From: an uncultured Spartobacteria bacterium
Lineage (GTDB): Bacteria; Verrucomicrobiota; Verrucomicrobiia; Chthoniobacterales; Chthoniobacteraceae
NCBI GenBank assembly: GCA_903919125.1
Contig: CAIXGS010000076.1
Coordinates: 62,001-126,000, forward strand
Direction of reading: 5' to 3'
Length of the DNA: 64,000 nucleotides
Below, one piece after another: positions 35,132 to 45,369 of this stretch (position 1 is its first letter; each line of letters opens with the position of its first letter). Below the pieces are notes generated by a model. The model was not told the DNA's origin. It saw nothing but the letters and a program-made list of their open reading frames with translations, and made no database searches. Position numbers and translations under genes: made by a program.

Positions 35132-36391
35132 ATGCCTCAATTCCATTTCGTCGCCCGCTCCTCCAAAGGTGAACTCTTGGAGGGGCTCCTGGATTGTACC
35201 GATCGTGCCGCTGCGATCCGTGAGGTGGAAAAGACCAAGGGCTTTCCCGTGCGCATCCAATTGGCGACAGCGGCCAACGCCAAAGAAGCGCCGGCAGCAG
35301 CCGCGAAAACCACGCCCGACCCCACAGGAGCCATCGCAGTACAGACGCTTTCCTACGATCAGCAGCATCTTTTCACGGAACAGTTGGCGCTGCTTCTAGG
35401 TGCAGGAATGACGTTGGATGAAGCGCTGCAAATTCTAGTGCGTCGCATGAAGCATCCCAAGATGCATGGGCTCGCTAAAAAATTGCATCAAGCACTGGTA
35501 GAAGGACGCAGCCTCTCGCAGGCGCTCAAGGACTTCCCAAAAATCTTTGAGCCACTTTACATCAACATGGTCGCAGCCGGCGAGGCGTCGGGCACCCTTG
35601 CTGATATCCTAAAACGTCTGGTCACCTACTTGGCTGAGGTGAAAAACCTTCGCGATCGAGTGCAGCAAGCCCTTGTCTACCCTGCAGTTCTGGTCGTCGT
35701 GGGCTTCGTCATGGTGATCTTTTTCATGACTTTCATGGTGCCCAAACTCATGAAGTTTTTCACCGACACCAATCAGGAGTTGCCGCTACCCACGCGGATT
35801 CTGATGAACGTGCACGGGGCCATTGCCCATTATTGGTGGGTGGGAGCTCTTGCGGTAGTGGGAACCACGATGCTGCTACGCACGTGGACGGCGACAGCCT
35901 CCGGGCGCAAACAGTGGGACACTATTCTGTGGCATATCCCAGGTTATAGCAGTGTGTTACGCCATCGTTACTATGCCCAGTTCGCGCGCACGCTTGGAAC
36001 ACTGCTACTCAACGGAGTCACGCTGGTGCGGGCATTGGAGCTCATCCAGGATATCGCAGGTAACGTCTACGTGTTGGAACGTATGAAGTTAGTACAGCGC
36101 TCCGTGGTGGATGGCGTGGCGCTTTCCAACGCCATGACTCAGCAGAATATTTTTCCGGAACTATTCTCCGATATGCTTTCGGTTGGGGAACAATCGGGAC
36201 GTCTGGGTGAGACGCTCAATAACATCGCCGACGTCTACGATCGTGAGCTCGACAAACAAGTCCGCATGATCTCCACACTCATCCCGCCTCTGGTAATGGT
36301 TGGGATTGCAATCGTAGTGGGTTTTGTCGTCTTCGGCATCCTAAGTGCTGTGTTTTCGATGACCAAAGGGCTGCGCCCGGGAGGCGGTTAA
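35132..36391 (+). CDS. gspF: Type II secretion / type IV pilus inner-membrane platform protein GspF/PilC
   Basis: The 419-aa product has the tandem T2SSF domains: LFTEQLALLLGAGMTLDEAL and FARTLGTLLLNGVTLVRALE each start one copy, and each is followed by a transmembrane helix (VVVGFVMVIFFMTFMVP; a last pair at the C-terminus). The N-terminal cytoplasmic part is shorter than usual and Ala-rich (residues 40-70). GspF connects the assembly ATPase with the pseudopilus. The ATPase gene is not in the window. Confidence 0.9.
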   Translation: MPQFHFVARSSKGELLEGLLDCTDRAAAIREVEKTKGFPVRIQLATAANAKEAPAAAAKTTPDPTGAIAVQTLSYDQQHLFTEQLALLLGAGMTLDEALQILVRRMKHPKMHGLAKKLHQALVEGRSLSQALKDFPKIFEPLYINMVAAGEASGTLADILKRLVTYLAEVKNLRDRVQQALVYPAVLVVVGFVMVIFFMTFMVPKLMKFFTDTNQELPLPTRILMNVHGAIAHYWWVGALAVVGTTMLLRTWTATASGRKQWDTILWHIPGYSSVLRHRYYAQFARTLGTLLLNGVTLVRALELIQDIAGNVYVLERMKLVQRSVVDGVALSNAMTQQNIFPELFSDMLSVGEQSGRLGETLNNIADVYDRELDKQVRMISTLIPPLVMVGIAIVVGFVVFGILSAVFSMTKGLRPGGG

Positions 36392-36461
36392 TCCTTTCCC
36401 AACTTTTTTCTTTATCCAAATCTCTCCCCCTTTTCTTCTCTCTCTTTCCCACTGCAAGCTC

Positions 36462-37502
36462 ATGCGCAGTACACTTTCTAAATTCCTCGTCGCAGTCTTG
36501 GCGGCCGCGCTGCTTGCCATGCCCGCTCTTGCTGCGCAATCCCAGTTGCGCCAACAGACGACGACGTTTGCTATTCGTTTTGACCCGATTCAACTGCTGG
36601 CGGAGCGCCCTTTGAGCTCCCTTCCCATGTGGATTCAAAGCGTTAGTGTGCAGCATCATCGATTCGACGCCACAGCGCTGAACATATCGAAGGCGGATGC
36701 CACCCGACTCCGACATACCTCGATTCGATTGCACTTGAGGAAGCTCAATTTTCTGGCCCAAACGGTGGAGCTCCACGTAACCCTCGCGCCCGGAATTGGT
36801 CAGGCAACGGCAGCAAGCTGGACAGAAACTGGCACACAAGTATACCATTCAGAACCATTTGGATCTCAAGAGGAGGCTGCAACACAGACACTTTTCGCGT
36901 CCATAGAAGGAGCCGACTACTTGGAGATCGACATCCCGGGCGACGGCTCACGACTCAAAGGTCTTTTCGCCAGCGCAATGCGTTACAACAAGGTGCTGCA
37001 GGCCGTTGATTTCAACACAGCCCCGATCGCCGACGCTTTTGGCAATTCCGTCAGTACCCTGCCACCGCGTGCAGAAGACCGCTACCTTTGGAACCGTGTG
37101 GAGGCCCCGCTGGATGCCGGTCCGTTCAGCTTAACGGCAGGTCAACCCCAGGCTATTGAGTTTGAACTCGCTAGCCAGCCAACGTGCGCAGTCATCACTT
37201 TTGAAGTCAGAAACGTCGTCCCAGATATGCCACCAGTTTTGCAACTAAACGAAGCTGATCTCCCACCAGTGTCGCTCTCGCTTCCTGATCTTGCGGACCC
37301 CGCGTGGCATTCGCGTGACGAGCCTGCGCCCCAAGCTGGCGTCAGTTCGACGCTGCACTACACGGGCTGGATCCGAGTCCAACAATTTCTGCCTGGATCT
37401 GTTTTGCAAAAGGGGAAGAACATTCTACAACTCACTCAACCCATTGAAGGTGAGTCCATTGAAGTTCGCCGCGTGGAACTTCAACTCCGCTCCCGCCGCT
37501 GA
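36462..37502 (+). CDS. Unknown secreted protein between gspF and gspG
   Basis: The 346-aa product has a clear signal peptide (FLVAVLAAALLAMPALAA, cleavage about residue 24). The mature part is beta-rich without Cys clusters, and I recognise no family. The second half (LDAGPFSLTAGQPQAIEFEL, VNVV-like strands, then LHYTGWIRVQQFLPGSVL) resembles a jelly-roll or carbohydrate-binding style fold only in a general way. Its position between two secretion genes suggests an envelope role or a substrate of that system. Confidence 0.75.
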   Translation: MRSTLSKFLVAVLAAALLAMPALAAQSQLRQQTTTFAIRFDPIQLLAERPLSSLPMWIQSVSVQHHRFDATALNISKADATRLRHTSIRLHLRKLNFLAQTVELHVTLAPGIGQATAASWTETGTQVYHSEPFGSQEEAATQTLFASIEGADYLEIDIPGDGSRLKGLFASAMRYNKVLQAVDFNTAPIADAFGNSVSTLPPRAEDRYLWNRVEAPLDAGPFSLTAGQPQAIEFELASQPTCAVITFEVRNVVPDMPPVLQLNEADLPPVSLSLPDLADPAWHSRDEPAPQAGVSSTLHYTGWIRVQQFLPGSVLQKGKNILQLTQPIEGESIEVRRVELQLRSRR

Positions 37503-37551
37503 TCCTAAGCTAATCACCCAAGCCACTCAGACCACCGCCCCGACCTACCCT

Positions 37552-38004
37552 ATGAAACGTTCCCCCCTCCATTCCACGCTCCGTTCTAACATCTCCCGAC
37601 GCTCGGGATTCACGCTAATCGAGATTATGATGGTCGTCATGATTATCGGCCTCCTAGCGGGGGTTGCTGCCTACACGTTAGGCGACAATTTGGGCGTCGC
37701 CAAAGACACCAAGATAAAAAGCGACCTTCAGACCATTCAAACCCAACTCATGGTCTACGAGAGCATGAATGGATTTCCTCCAAGCACGGAACAAGGGCTC
37801 AAGGCGCTCGTCCAGCAACCCTCCTCCTCTCCGGCACCACGCAACTGGCGGCAACTGCTCAAAGAAGTCCCCTTGGATCCTTGGGGCATGGAGTATCAGT
37901 ACGTTGCACCAGGCCGACGCAATGCCGACAGCTACGACCTTTTCTCCGCCGGCAAAGACCGCACAGCGGGAACGGACGATGACCTAGGTAACTGGAGAAA
38001 GTAA
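37552..38004 (+). CDS. gspG: Major pseudopilin GspG
   Basis: The start is taken at ATG 37552, giving a short basic leader followed by the prepilin cleavage site and hydrophobic stretch RRSGFTLIEIMMVVMIIGLL. The 150-aa product continues with the GspG-type C-terminal domain: PPSTEQGLKALVQQP, VPLDPWGMEYQYVAPG and a final YDLFSAGKDRTAGTDDDLGNW, which in the family binds calcium. It polymerises into the type II secretion pseudopilus. The overlapping frame from 37291 runs inside the preceding gene and is not used. Confidence 0.92.
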   Translation: MKRSPLHSTLRSNISRRSGFTLIEIMMVVMIIGLLAGVAAYTLGDNLGVAKDTKIKSDLQTIQTQLMVYESMNGFPPSTEQGLKALVQQPSSSPAPRNWRQLLKEVPLDPWGMEYQYVAPGRRNADSYDLFSAGKDRTAGTDDDLGNWRK

Positions 38005-38040
38005 CTGGAGAAGGTTAAATGCCTCTGTTGCTCTATCCCC

Positions 38041-40368
38041 TTAACTAGAACCCTTTCCCCTTAGCGTCCCACTGGAACGCAGACGCACGGCGTTGAGCAC
38101 AACACTCAACGAGGACAGTGCCATGGCCGCTGAAGCCGCCATAGGACCGGGCGACCACCCGTGCCAGACTTCGAGCAACCCGGCGGCCAGTGGTACGGCA
38201 AGAATGTTGTATCCAAAGGCTAATGCGAGATTTTGGCGAATAACTTGGAGGGTCTTCCGAGAAACGACAATCGCGTCAAGAAGCGAGCGCAAATCGTCGC
38301 GAATCAGAGTGATATCCGCCGTTTGACGCGCGGCCGCGGTTCCACCGCCCATGGCGATGCCGACATTTGCCTGCGCCAGTGCTGGCGCGTCGTTGACGCC
38401 ATCCCCCACCATTGCCACGACTCCAGACTCCTGCAGCTGCCGGATACGAGACCGCTTTCCCTCCGGATTCACACCCGCAAATACCTTTTCAATACCTACT
38501 TGTGCAGCAATTGCCTGCGCGATCTCGGGCTGATCTCCCGAAAGTAAAACCGGCGTAACTCCTTTTTCCTTCAACTCCGACACGACCGCCCTCGCCTCCG
38601 ATCGCATTTCGTCTGCCACGCGAAACCAACCCGCGAACTCGCCTTCGGTCGCAATCCAAATGCGCTCAGCTTTTTCCGAAGCAGAAGCTTCTGGTAATAC
38701 CACGCCGCAGGATTCCAACCACGCGGCTCCACCCACCAGCAGTTCCAGCCCCGCAACCTCCGCTTTAAGGCCGCATCCCTGAACGGCTGTGACCTCCTGC
38801 GCCTCGCCAATAGGCAGCCCACGCTCGGATGCCGCAGCGACCACCGCCGCCGCTAGTGGATGCAGGCTTCGCCTTTGCGCCGCAGCGACAATCCCTAATA
38901 GCCTGCCTTCAAACGATCTGCGCTCCCACCATTCCACCACCCTCATCCGACCAAAAGTAAGTGTCCCCGTTTTATCGAAGACCACGACATTTACCTCAGA
39001 TAAAATTTCGAGCACCGCACCGTTGCGAAATAATATCCCGAGCTGCGCCGCACGGCCCGTGCCGGCAAGAACAGCAACAGGAGTTGCCAACCCCAATGCG
39101 CAGGGACACGCTACAACCAAAACGGAAAGCCCGTGCCAGAACGCCGCACTCCAACAAGCCTCTTCTGACCCGAATACAGCCCATATCACGGTGGTGATTG
39201 CTGCTGCAATTGCCACTCCGAAACAGAAATGCACCGATACGGCATCGGCGAGCTTTTGAACCTTCGGCTTTTTTTCCTGCGCGTCCCGAACAATTCGAAG
39301 CACCTGTTGCAAAAACGTGTCGCGCCCACCAGCCGCAACAGTCACCCGCAACGCCCCGTCCCCGTTCAAAGTGCCACCGATCACCTTTGCTCCAGGCGAG
39401 CGCAATACTGGGAGGGACTCTCCTGTAATCCAACTTTCATCGACGAAAGACGTGCCCTCCAATAAAACTCCGTCCACAGGAATCCTCTCCCCTGGTGCGA
39501 CTTGCACAATCATTCCTGGCGCAACCTCACGCACATCGATGGATCGAACTCCCCCGGCGACCTCCACGCGGACCGTCCCCGGTTGCAACTGCGCAAGTGC
39601 CCGAATCGCAGCCCCAGCCTTTTCTCTAGTTCCTCGCTCCAACCAGCGTCCAAAGAGCGCAAAAGTTACAATTCCAGCCGCAACCTCAAAATAAGAGCCC
39701 ATAGCCCCGCCCGAATTTAGCAACGTGTTTGCGAGGGTTCCACACCACGCGAGAACAGCTCCCAAACCAACCAGAAAATCCATATCGGGAACGCCTCTGC
39801 GCAAAGCCGCCCAGCCCGCCTTTAGGATCTCAGATCCCGCTCCAAAAACGACCGCCCCGGAGACCACAGCCTCCACCCAAGTCCTGCCGGGAAAGGGCGC
39901 AAAAAGGGCGGCATGCGGCCAGAAATGTCCGGCCATAGTGAGCACGGAAAGAGGGACAAATCCGACCGCGGCCCACATCCATCTTTTTGCAGATTGATCA
40001 TGGTCAAACGACTGGTCTGCATCGCTTTCTAATGTTTCAACGGCAATAAATTCACCCGCAAATCCCGCCGTTTTGATTGCAGTTTCCACAGCCTCGCACA
40101 ACGGTCCCTTCTCCATCCCAGCCACCGTCGCCGTACTCGTAGCAAAGTTGACCGTCGCGCCGGAAACGCCGTCGAGGGCTCCCAACACATTTTCTAAACG
40201 CGAGGCGCAGCCAGCACAATGCATCCCGGAAATTTTCCAACGACTTTTTACTCCTCCAAATTTCGGGCGCTTTGATGGGCCACTCTCCCCACCCAACGCG
40301 CTAATATCGCTATTTTCCACTGGAGCAATATCAAAGAAAAGTGGCAGTTCGTCGCGCGCTTTTTTCAT
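38041..40368 (-). CDS. copA: Copper-type P1B ATPase (heavy-metal-translocating)
   Basis: This 775-aa pump has an N-terminal heavy-metal-associated domain with ISGMHCAGCASRLENVLG, then eight membrane helices with the Cu+-binding CPCALGLATPVAV, the phosphorylation site FDKTGTLTFG, a nucleotide-binding domain with an HPLA motif, and a hinge GDGVNDAPALAQANVG. The CPC motif marks Cu+ or Ag+ export. About 45 charged residues precede the metal-binding domain. It is divergent from the GreA-domain gene, with about 30 bp between start codons. Confidence 0.92.
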   Translation of the reverse strand: MKKARDELPLFFDIAPVENSDISALGGESGPSKRPKFGGVKSRWKISGMHCAGCASRLENVLGALDGVSGATVNFATSTATVAGMEKGPLCEAVETAIKTAGFAGEFIAVETLESDADQSFDHDQSAKRWMWAAVGFVPLSVLTMAGHFWPHAALFAPFPGRTWVEAVVSGAVVFGAGSEILKAGWAALRRGVPDMDFLVGLGAVLAWCGTLANTLLNSGGAMGSYFEVAAGIVTFALFGRWLERGTREKAGAAIRALAQLQPGTVRVEVAGGVRSIDVREVAPGMIVQVAPGERIPVDGVLLEGTSFVDESWITGESLPVLRSPGAKVIGGTLNGDGALRVTVAAGGRDTFLQQVLRIVRDAQEKKPKVQKLADAVSVHFCFGVAIAAAITTVIWAVFGSEEACWSAAFWHGLSVLVVACPCALGLATPVAVLAGTGRAAQLGILFRNGAVLEILSEVNVVVFDKTGTLTFGRMRVVEWWERRSFEGRLLGIVAAAQRRSLHPLAAAVVAAASERGLPIGEAQEVTAVQGCGLKAEVAGLELLVGGAAWLESCGVVLPEASASEKAERIWIATEGEFAGWFRVADEMRSEARAVVSELKEKGVTPVLLSGDQPEIAQAIAAQVGIEKVFAGVNPEGKRSRIRQLQESGVVAMVGDGVNDAPALAQANVGIAMGGGTAAARQTADITLIRDDLRSLLDAIVVSRKTLQVIRQNLALAFGYNILAVPLAAGLLEVWHGWSPGPMAASAAMALSSLSVVLNAVRLRSSGTLRGKGSS

Positions 40369-40398
40369 TCACCCTTTCCGAACTCAAAACCCGTGAGT

Positions 40399-42285
40399 AT
40401 GGTACAGGACTCTATGCAGCACCCCGAGATTCTGAAGGCAGTCGAAGCAGGCAAAATTTCCACCACCACCGCTACCGCTCTTGAGCAATTAAGCGAGGGC
40501 ACCTGTATCTATCACAAGAGTTGGAAGTTCGGTAAGATCGTGAGTTTAGATTTTTTACTGAACAAAGTGGTGATTGATTTCACTGAAAAAAAGGCCCACG
40601 AGATGCAGATGCAGTACGCTGCCGAGTCTCTTACTCCCCTCGCCGCCAACCATATCCGCGCTAGAATAGCGGAAAATGTTGAGGCCGTTCGCTCCAGCGC
40701 TGCCACCGATCCCGTCGAATTTACCAAACAGATCCTCTCGGATTACAATAACCGGATGACTCAGGACGAGTTGACCAAAATCCTCGTTCCCTCCGTTTTC
40801 AAAGAACCTGACTTCAAAAAATGGTGGGACAGCACCAAGAAACTGCTCAAGAAAAACGGACACTTCTCGCTCCCTGTCAAAAAGACCGAGCCGATTCTTT
40901 TCCGTTCCGAAGCGGTTTCGCGAGCCGAACAACATCTCAGCGCCTTTCACGCCGCTCGACAGGTCAAGGATCAGATCAGCGCGGTGGAAAAGATCCTTCG
41001 TGACTTGGAGGAGTTCAAAGAGCCCGTTGTCCAACTCACTCCGCTCCTTTCGGAAATGGACGAGTCTGCGCGCCGAAACCTCAAACTGCGTACGGCGGAG
41101 TGTCTTACACTGATCACTTTGCGGGATGAAATCATCGAGCGCGGCAAGGGACTAGTCCTCGGCACGGACTCTTTGACCATCGCCGGCATTCTTTTGGAGG
41201 AACAACGCAACCTGACCACGCTGTTAGAAGAGATCCCGGCGGCGAAGCTCAAGCGCGCCATGGCCGCCCTTCAGGAATCCTTCGGAGAAGACTGGTCCGC
41301 AAAAGCGCTCCAACTCATCCTCCGAGGCAGCACTCGCCTTGTTGCAGAGTCCGCCCGCCTGCTGCAAGAACACGACTATTCGGAACAACTGCGCGCAACG
41401 CTAGATCGTTCCATTCGAGATCATTCCATTTCATCCGCCGCACTGACATGGCTATGTGACAAAAAAGAACGTAATCGCAAGGGTAGCGAATTCCGCGACC
41501 TGTTGCACCCGCGCGTGATGAGCGCAATTTTATCGGCTCTGGAGCGCGATCAGTTCAACGAGAACCGCGACCGCAAATTGCACGATTTGGTGATTAACGA
41601 CGAAGGGTTGCTGCCCGACCTGCTTTCGCGAGCGGAGTTGGAGGAGGTGCGGGAGGCGATGCGCAAGCTGTTGTTAACCCCTGTTTTCGAGGACCTTAAC
41701 AAGCGCTCCCTACTGGGACGTTTCGTGCGCGTTTACCCTGAACTGGAAGCGCTAATCTCTGGCGAACGTGCCGAGTCTCATTCTGGAGAAAAGGAAGAAA
41801 AACAGGAGGGACTCGTTGTTTCTTGGGAGAGCCTGCAGAAGCGCCAGGAAGAGTACGAAGATCTCATCAACAAGAAGATCCCAGACAACTCCCGCGACAT
41901 CGCCGAAGCGGCCAGTCACGGCGATTTAAAGGAAAACGCCGAGTTCAAGGCCGCCAAGGAAAGCCAGCGCATGCTCGGACGACGCCGCGCGGATCTCGAA
42001 CGCGAGATTATGACTGCACGCGGCACGGACTTCGCAAATCCAGATACAAGTCGCGTTGGGATAGGCACTTCTGTTTCCATCAAAGACACCGTTTCCGGCG
42101 AAACCGAGACTTACCACATTCTCGGAGCGTGGGACACCGTCACCGAACAGAACATCATTTCCTACAAGGCCGCTGTGTCACAGGCGATGATCGGCAAGCA
42201 GCCCGGAGATACCGTGGAGCTCCCGACAGAAACCGGGCAGCGGCATGTGGAGATCCTCTCTATTGAGGCCTGGCTCAAAAACTGA
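40399..42285 (+). CDS. Giant GreA-domain transcript cleavage/elongation factor homologue
   Basis: About 628 aa long, four times the size of GreA. I take ATG 40399; GTG 40393 and ATG 40414 are also possible. The last 155 or so residues are a complete GreA: a coiled-coil with the catalytic acidic tip AASHGDLKENAEFKAAKESQ, then the FKBP-like domain ending GDTVELPTETGQRHVEILSI. The first 470 residues are a largely helical extension with an N-terminal small beta module (GTCIYHKSWKFGKIVSLDFL). GreA rescues backtracked RNA polymerase. The extension is of unknown role but is seen in relatives as I recall. It precedes eno. Confidence 0.85.
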   Translation: MVQDSMQHPEILKAVEAGKISTTTATALEQLSEGTCIYHKSWKFGKIVSLDFLLNKVVIDFTEKKAHEMQMQYAAESLTPLAANHIRARIAENVEAVRSSAATDPVEFTKQILSDYNNRMTQDELTKILVPSVFKEPDFKKWWDSTKKLLKKNGHFSLPVKKTEPILFRSEAVSRAEQHLSAFHAARQVKDQISAVEKILRDLEEFKEPVVQLTPLLSEMDESARRNLKLRTAECLTLITLRDEIIERGKGLVLGTDSLTIAGILLEEQRNLTTLLEEIPAAKLKRAMAALQESFGEDWSAKALQLILRGSTRLVAESARLLQEHDYSEQLRATLDRSIRDHSISSAALTWLCDKKERNRKGSEFRDLLHPRVMSAILSALERDQFNENRDRKLHDLVINDEGLLPDLLSRAELEEVREAMRKLLLTPVFEDLNKRSLLGRFVRVYPELEALISGERAESHSGEKEEKQEGLVVSWESLQKRQEEYEDLINKKIPDNSRDIAEAASHGDLKENAEFKAAKESQRMLGRRRADLEREIMTARGTDFANPDTSRVGIGTSVSIKDTVSGETETYHILGAWDTVTEQNIISYKAAVSQAMIGKQPGDTVELPTETGQRHVEILSIEAWLKN

Positions 42286-42336
42286 AATTGAATTTGCCAG
42301 CGTCCCTCTGGGACGGGCAATCTCTGACTGGCTTGA

Positions 42337-42363
42337 GTCCGGCACGCTTTAAGAGTGCCGGAC
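42337..42363 (+). other. Hairpin between the GreA-domain gene and eno
   Basis: GTCCGGCAC and GTGCCGGAC form a perfect 9-bp stem with a 9-nt loop. It lies 50 bp after the stop codon of the GreA-domain gene but lacks a U-tract, so it is a possible weak terminator or mRNA-stabilising structure. An additional short CGTCCC/GGGACG pair lies just before it. Confidence 0.5.
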
Positions 42364-42415
42364 GACAAACTGCCGTGTCGGAGCTTTACTGTATCATTCA
42401 TCGTTTCAATTTTAA

Positions 42416-43717
<1,302 letters not shown>

Positions 43718-43723
43718 AAATTT

Positions 43724-44056
43724 GTGAGCGATAGATTCTTCGAGCATCAAACGAATCAAGCGCCCCCGGTGTGGGTCTCCCTCAACCGGGCGGTGGCTTC
43801 TATCATCGTTTTGCTCGTTGTCGCAACCCTCGCAATCCGTTATCTTCCAGAGACTTCGCGTCGAAATGAAATGCGCGCGCAAATTCAAGATCTGGAAAAC
43901 AAACTGGCAGAGAAGAAGTCGATTTTGCAAAGACACGAGCGTGAGGAACGACTTTTGCGAACCAGTTCGGAATATCTGAGTCTGATCGCACGCGACAAAC
44001 TCGACCTAATGCAAGAAGGCGAGACTCTCTTTCGCTTCGACGCCACCAAGCACTGA
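43724..44056 (+). CDS. ftsB: FtsB/DivIC-like septum formation initiator
   Basis: The 110-aa bitopic membrane protein begins with GTG 43724, six bases after the eno stop. It has a membrane helix at about 24-42 (ASIIVLLVVATLAIRYL) followed by a coiled-coil (MRAQIQDLENKLAEKKSIL) and ends with the DivIC-type YLSLIARDKLDLMQEGETLFRF. Such proteins link FtsL and FtsQ in the divisome. The eno-ftsB order is common among bacteria. Confidence 0.88.
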   Translation: MSDRFFEHQTNQAPPVWVSLNRAVASIIVLLVVATLAIRYLPETSRRNEMRAQIQDLENKLAEKKSILQRHEREERLLRTSSEYLSLIARDKLDLMQEGETLFRFDATKH

Positions 44057-44065
44057 AGCCCTTCT

Positions 44066-44086
44066 GCCCGTGAATGATTCATGGGC
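44066..44086 (+). terminator. Possible terminator after eno-ftsB
   Basis: GCCCGTGAAT and ATTCATGGGC form an interrupted inverted repeat directly after the ftsB stop, with a T-rich stretch (44092-44110) a little downstream. The stem is decent but the T-run is not directly adjacent. Confidence 0.4.
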
Positions 44087-44112
44087 CTTACTTTGGTTGC
44101 GCTTCTTTTTCG

Positions 44113-44158
44113 AGGTTTCCCAAAAGGAAGGCACTCAGGTGTGCGTGCTTAGAAACCT
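44113..44158 (+). other. Paired element in the prfB leader
   Basis: AGGTTTC (44113-44119) and GAAACCT (44152-44158) are perfectly complementary, enclosing GCAC and GTGC segments that could form an inner stem. The element ends 36 bp before the prfB start codon. It does not match a riboswitch class I know. Confidence 0.35.
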
Positions 44159-44194
44159 TAATCTTGCGAACCGCAAAAGCATATCCCCTTCCCT

Positions 44195-45329
44195 ATGTCC
44201 CTTGACCTTTCTAACCTTGATTTAGCCCCGCTTTCCGCGCGCCTCCACGAACTCCGGAGGTACCTTTGACTTAGCCTCGCTTCAAGCCCGTCTCTCCTCT
44301 GTGGAAGACGCCATGAGCGCTCCGGATTTTTGGAACCACAAGGAACGCGCGCAAGAGTTAGTGGAAGAAGTCTCCACACTTCGGGCCAAGATTAATCCCT
44401 TCATTTCACTCCAGCGTCAGTTGGCTGATTTGGAGGTTCTTGTAGAGCTCGCGGCCATTGAAGCCGACCAAGCGCAGGCCGCCTCCGAGGTTGAGGCAGA
44501 ATTAAAGGCCTTCACCAAAACATTGGAGCAGTTCGAGCTTAAAATGCTCCTCTCCGGCCCGACTGACCGCTGTTCGGCGTTTCTCTCTGTGCAAGCCGGT
44601 GCCGGTGGAACGGAGGCCTGCGACTGGGCAGATATGCTGCTGCGCATGTACCAACGCTGGTGCGAAAGGCGGGGTTATCAGACAGCGATCATCGACGTCC
44701 AAGCAGGAGACGAAGTCGGCATTAAGTCCGCAACCATCAGAGTGACAGGGGAGTACGCTTTTGGTTATCTGGCAACGGAACGCGGAGTGCATCGTCTAGT
44801 GCGCATTTCACCCTTTGATTCCAACAAGCGGCGCCACACCTCTTTTGCCGGGGTGGACGTCGTACCAGATCTTCCCGAGAGTGCCCCGGTGGAAATAAAC
44901 GAGAGCGACCTGGAAATCGACACGTACCGCGCGGGGGGCAAGGGTGGGCAAAACGTCAACAAGGTGGAAACGGCCGTGCGCATACGCCACCTCCCGACTG
45001 GATTGATCGCTGCCTGCCAAAGCGAACGTTCTCAAAACCAAAACAAGAACCTCGCGCTACGAATGCTCGCGGCAAAGCTCCACCAAATGGAAGCCGACAA
45101 ACGCAGCGCCGAACTCGAGCGCCAATACGGTGAAAAGGCCGACGTCGCTTTTGGCTCCCAGATCCGCTCCTACGTCTTCCAGCCCTATCAAATGGTAAAG
45201 GATCTACGCACTGGAGTTCAAACGAGTGATATCCAAGGCGTTATGGATGGCGATATTGACGCATTTATCGAAGGAAAACTGCGTGGTCTTTCCGTGAAAC
45301 GCGGCGCGGGAGAAGACGATCTGGAATAG
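44195..45329 (+). CDS. prfB: Peptide chain release factor 2, with programmed +1 frameshift
   Basis: The gene starts with a 24-codon frame (ATG 44195) that stops at TGA 44267-44269. Translation must slip +1 at CTT-TGA-C and continue from GAC 44268 to the stop at 45329, giving about 377 residues. The main frame carries the RF2 SPF stop-codon recognition motif ([15 protein letters not shown]) and the catalytic GGQ ([14 protein letters not shown]). RF2 releases peptides at TGA and TAA. The frameshift is the classic autoregulation: low RF2 lets the ribosome pause at TGA and shift. Calling only the second frame from an internal ATG would truncate the protein. Confidence 0.95.
44256..44270 (+). promoter_or_regulatory. 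Programmed +1 frameshift signal of prfB
   Basis: GGAGG (Shine-Dalgarno-like) is followed directly by TAC-CTT-TGA-C, the same spacing as the classic AGGGGGTATCTTTGAC element. The in-frame TGA is the RF2-specific stop, so slippage from CTT to TTT restores the reading frame when RF2 is scarce. Confidence 0.95.
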
Positions 45330-45369
45330 CGCGGGAGGAAGCGGAAGCGCGGGCAATCAGTGAGTGGAG

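Noticed and set aside
44301-45329. prfB beginning at the internal ATG with no frameshift
   Set aside because: It loses the conserved N-terminus and ignores the perfect upstream frame and slip site.
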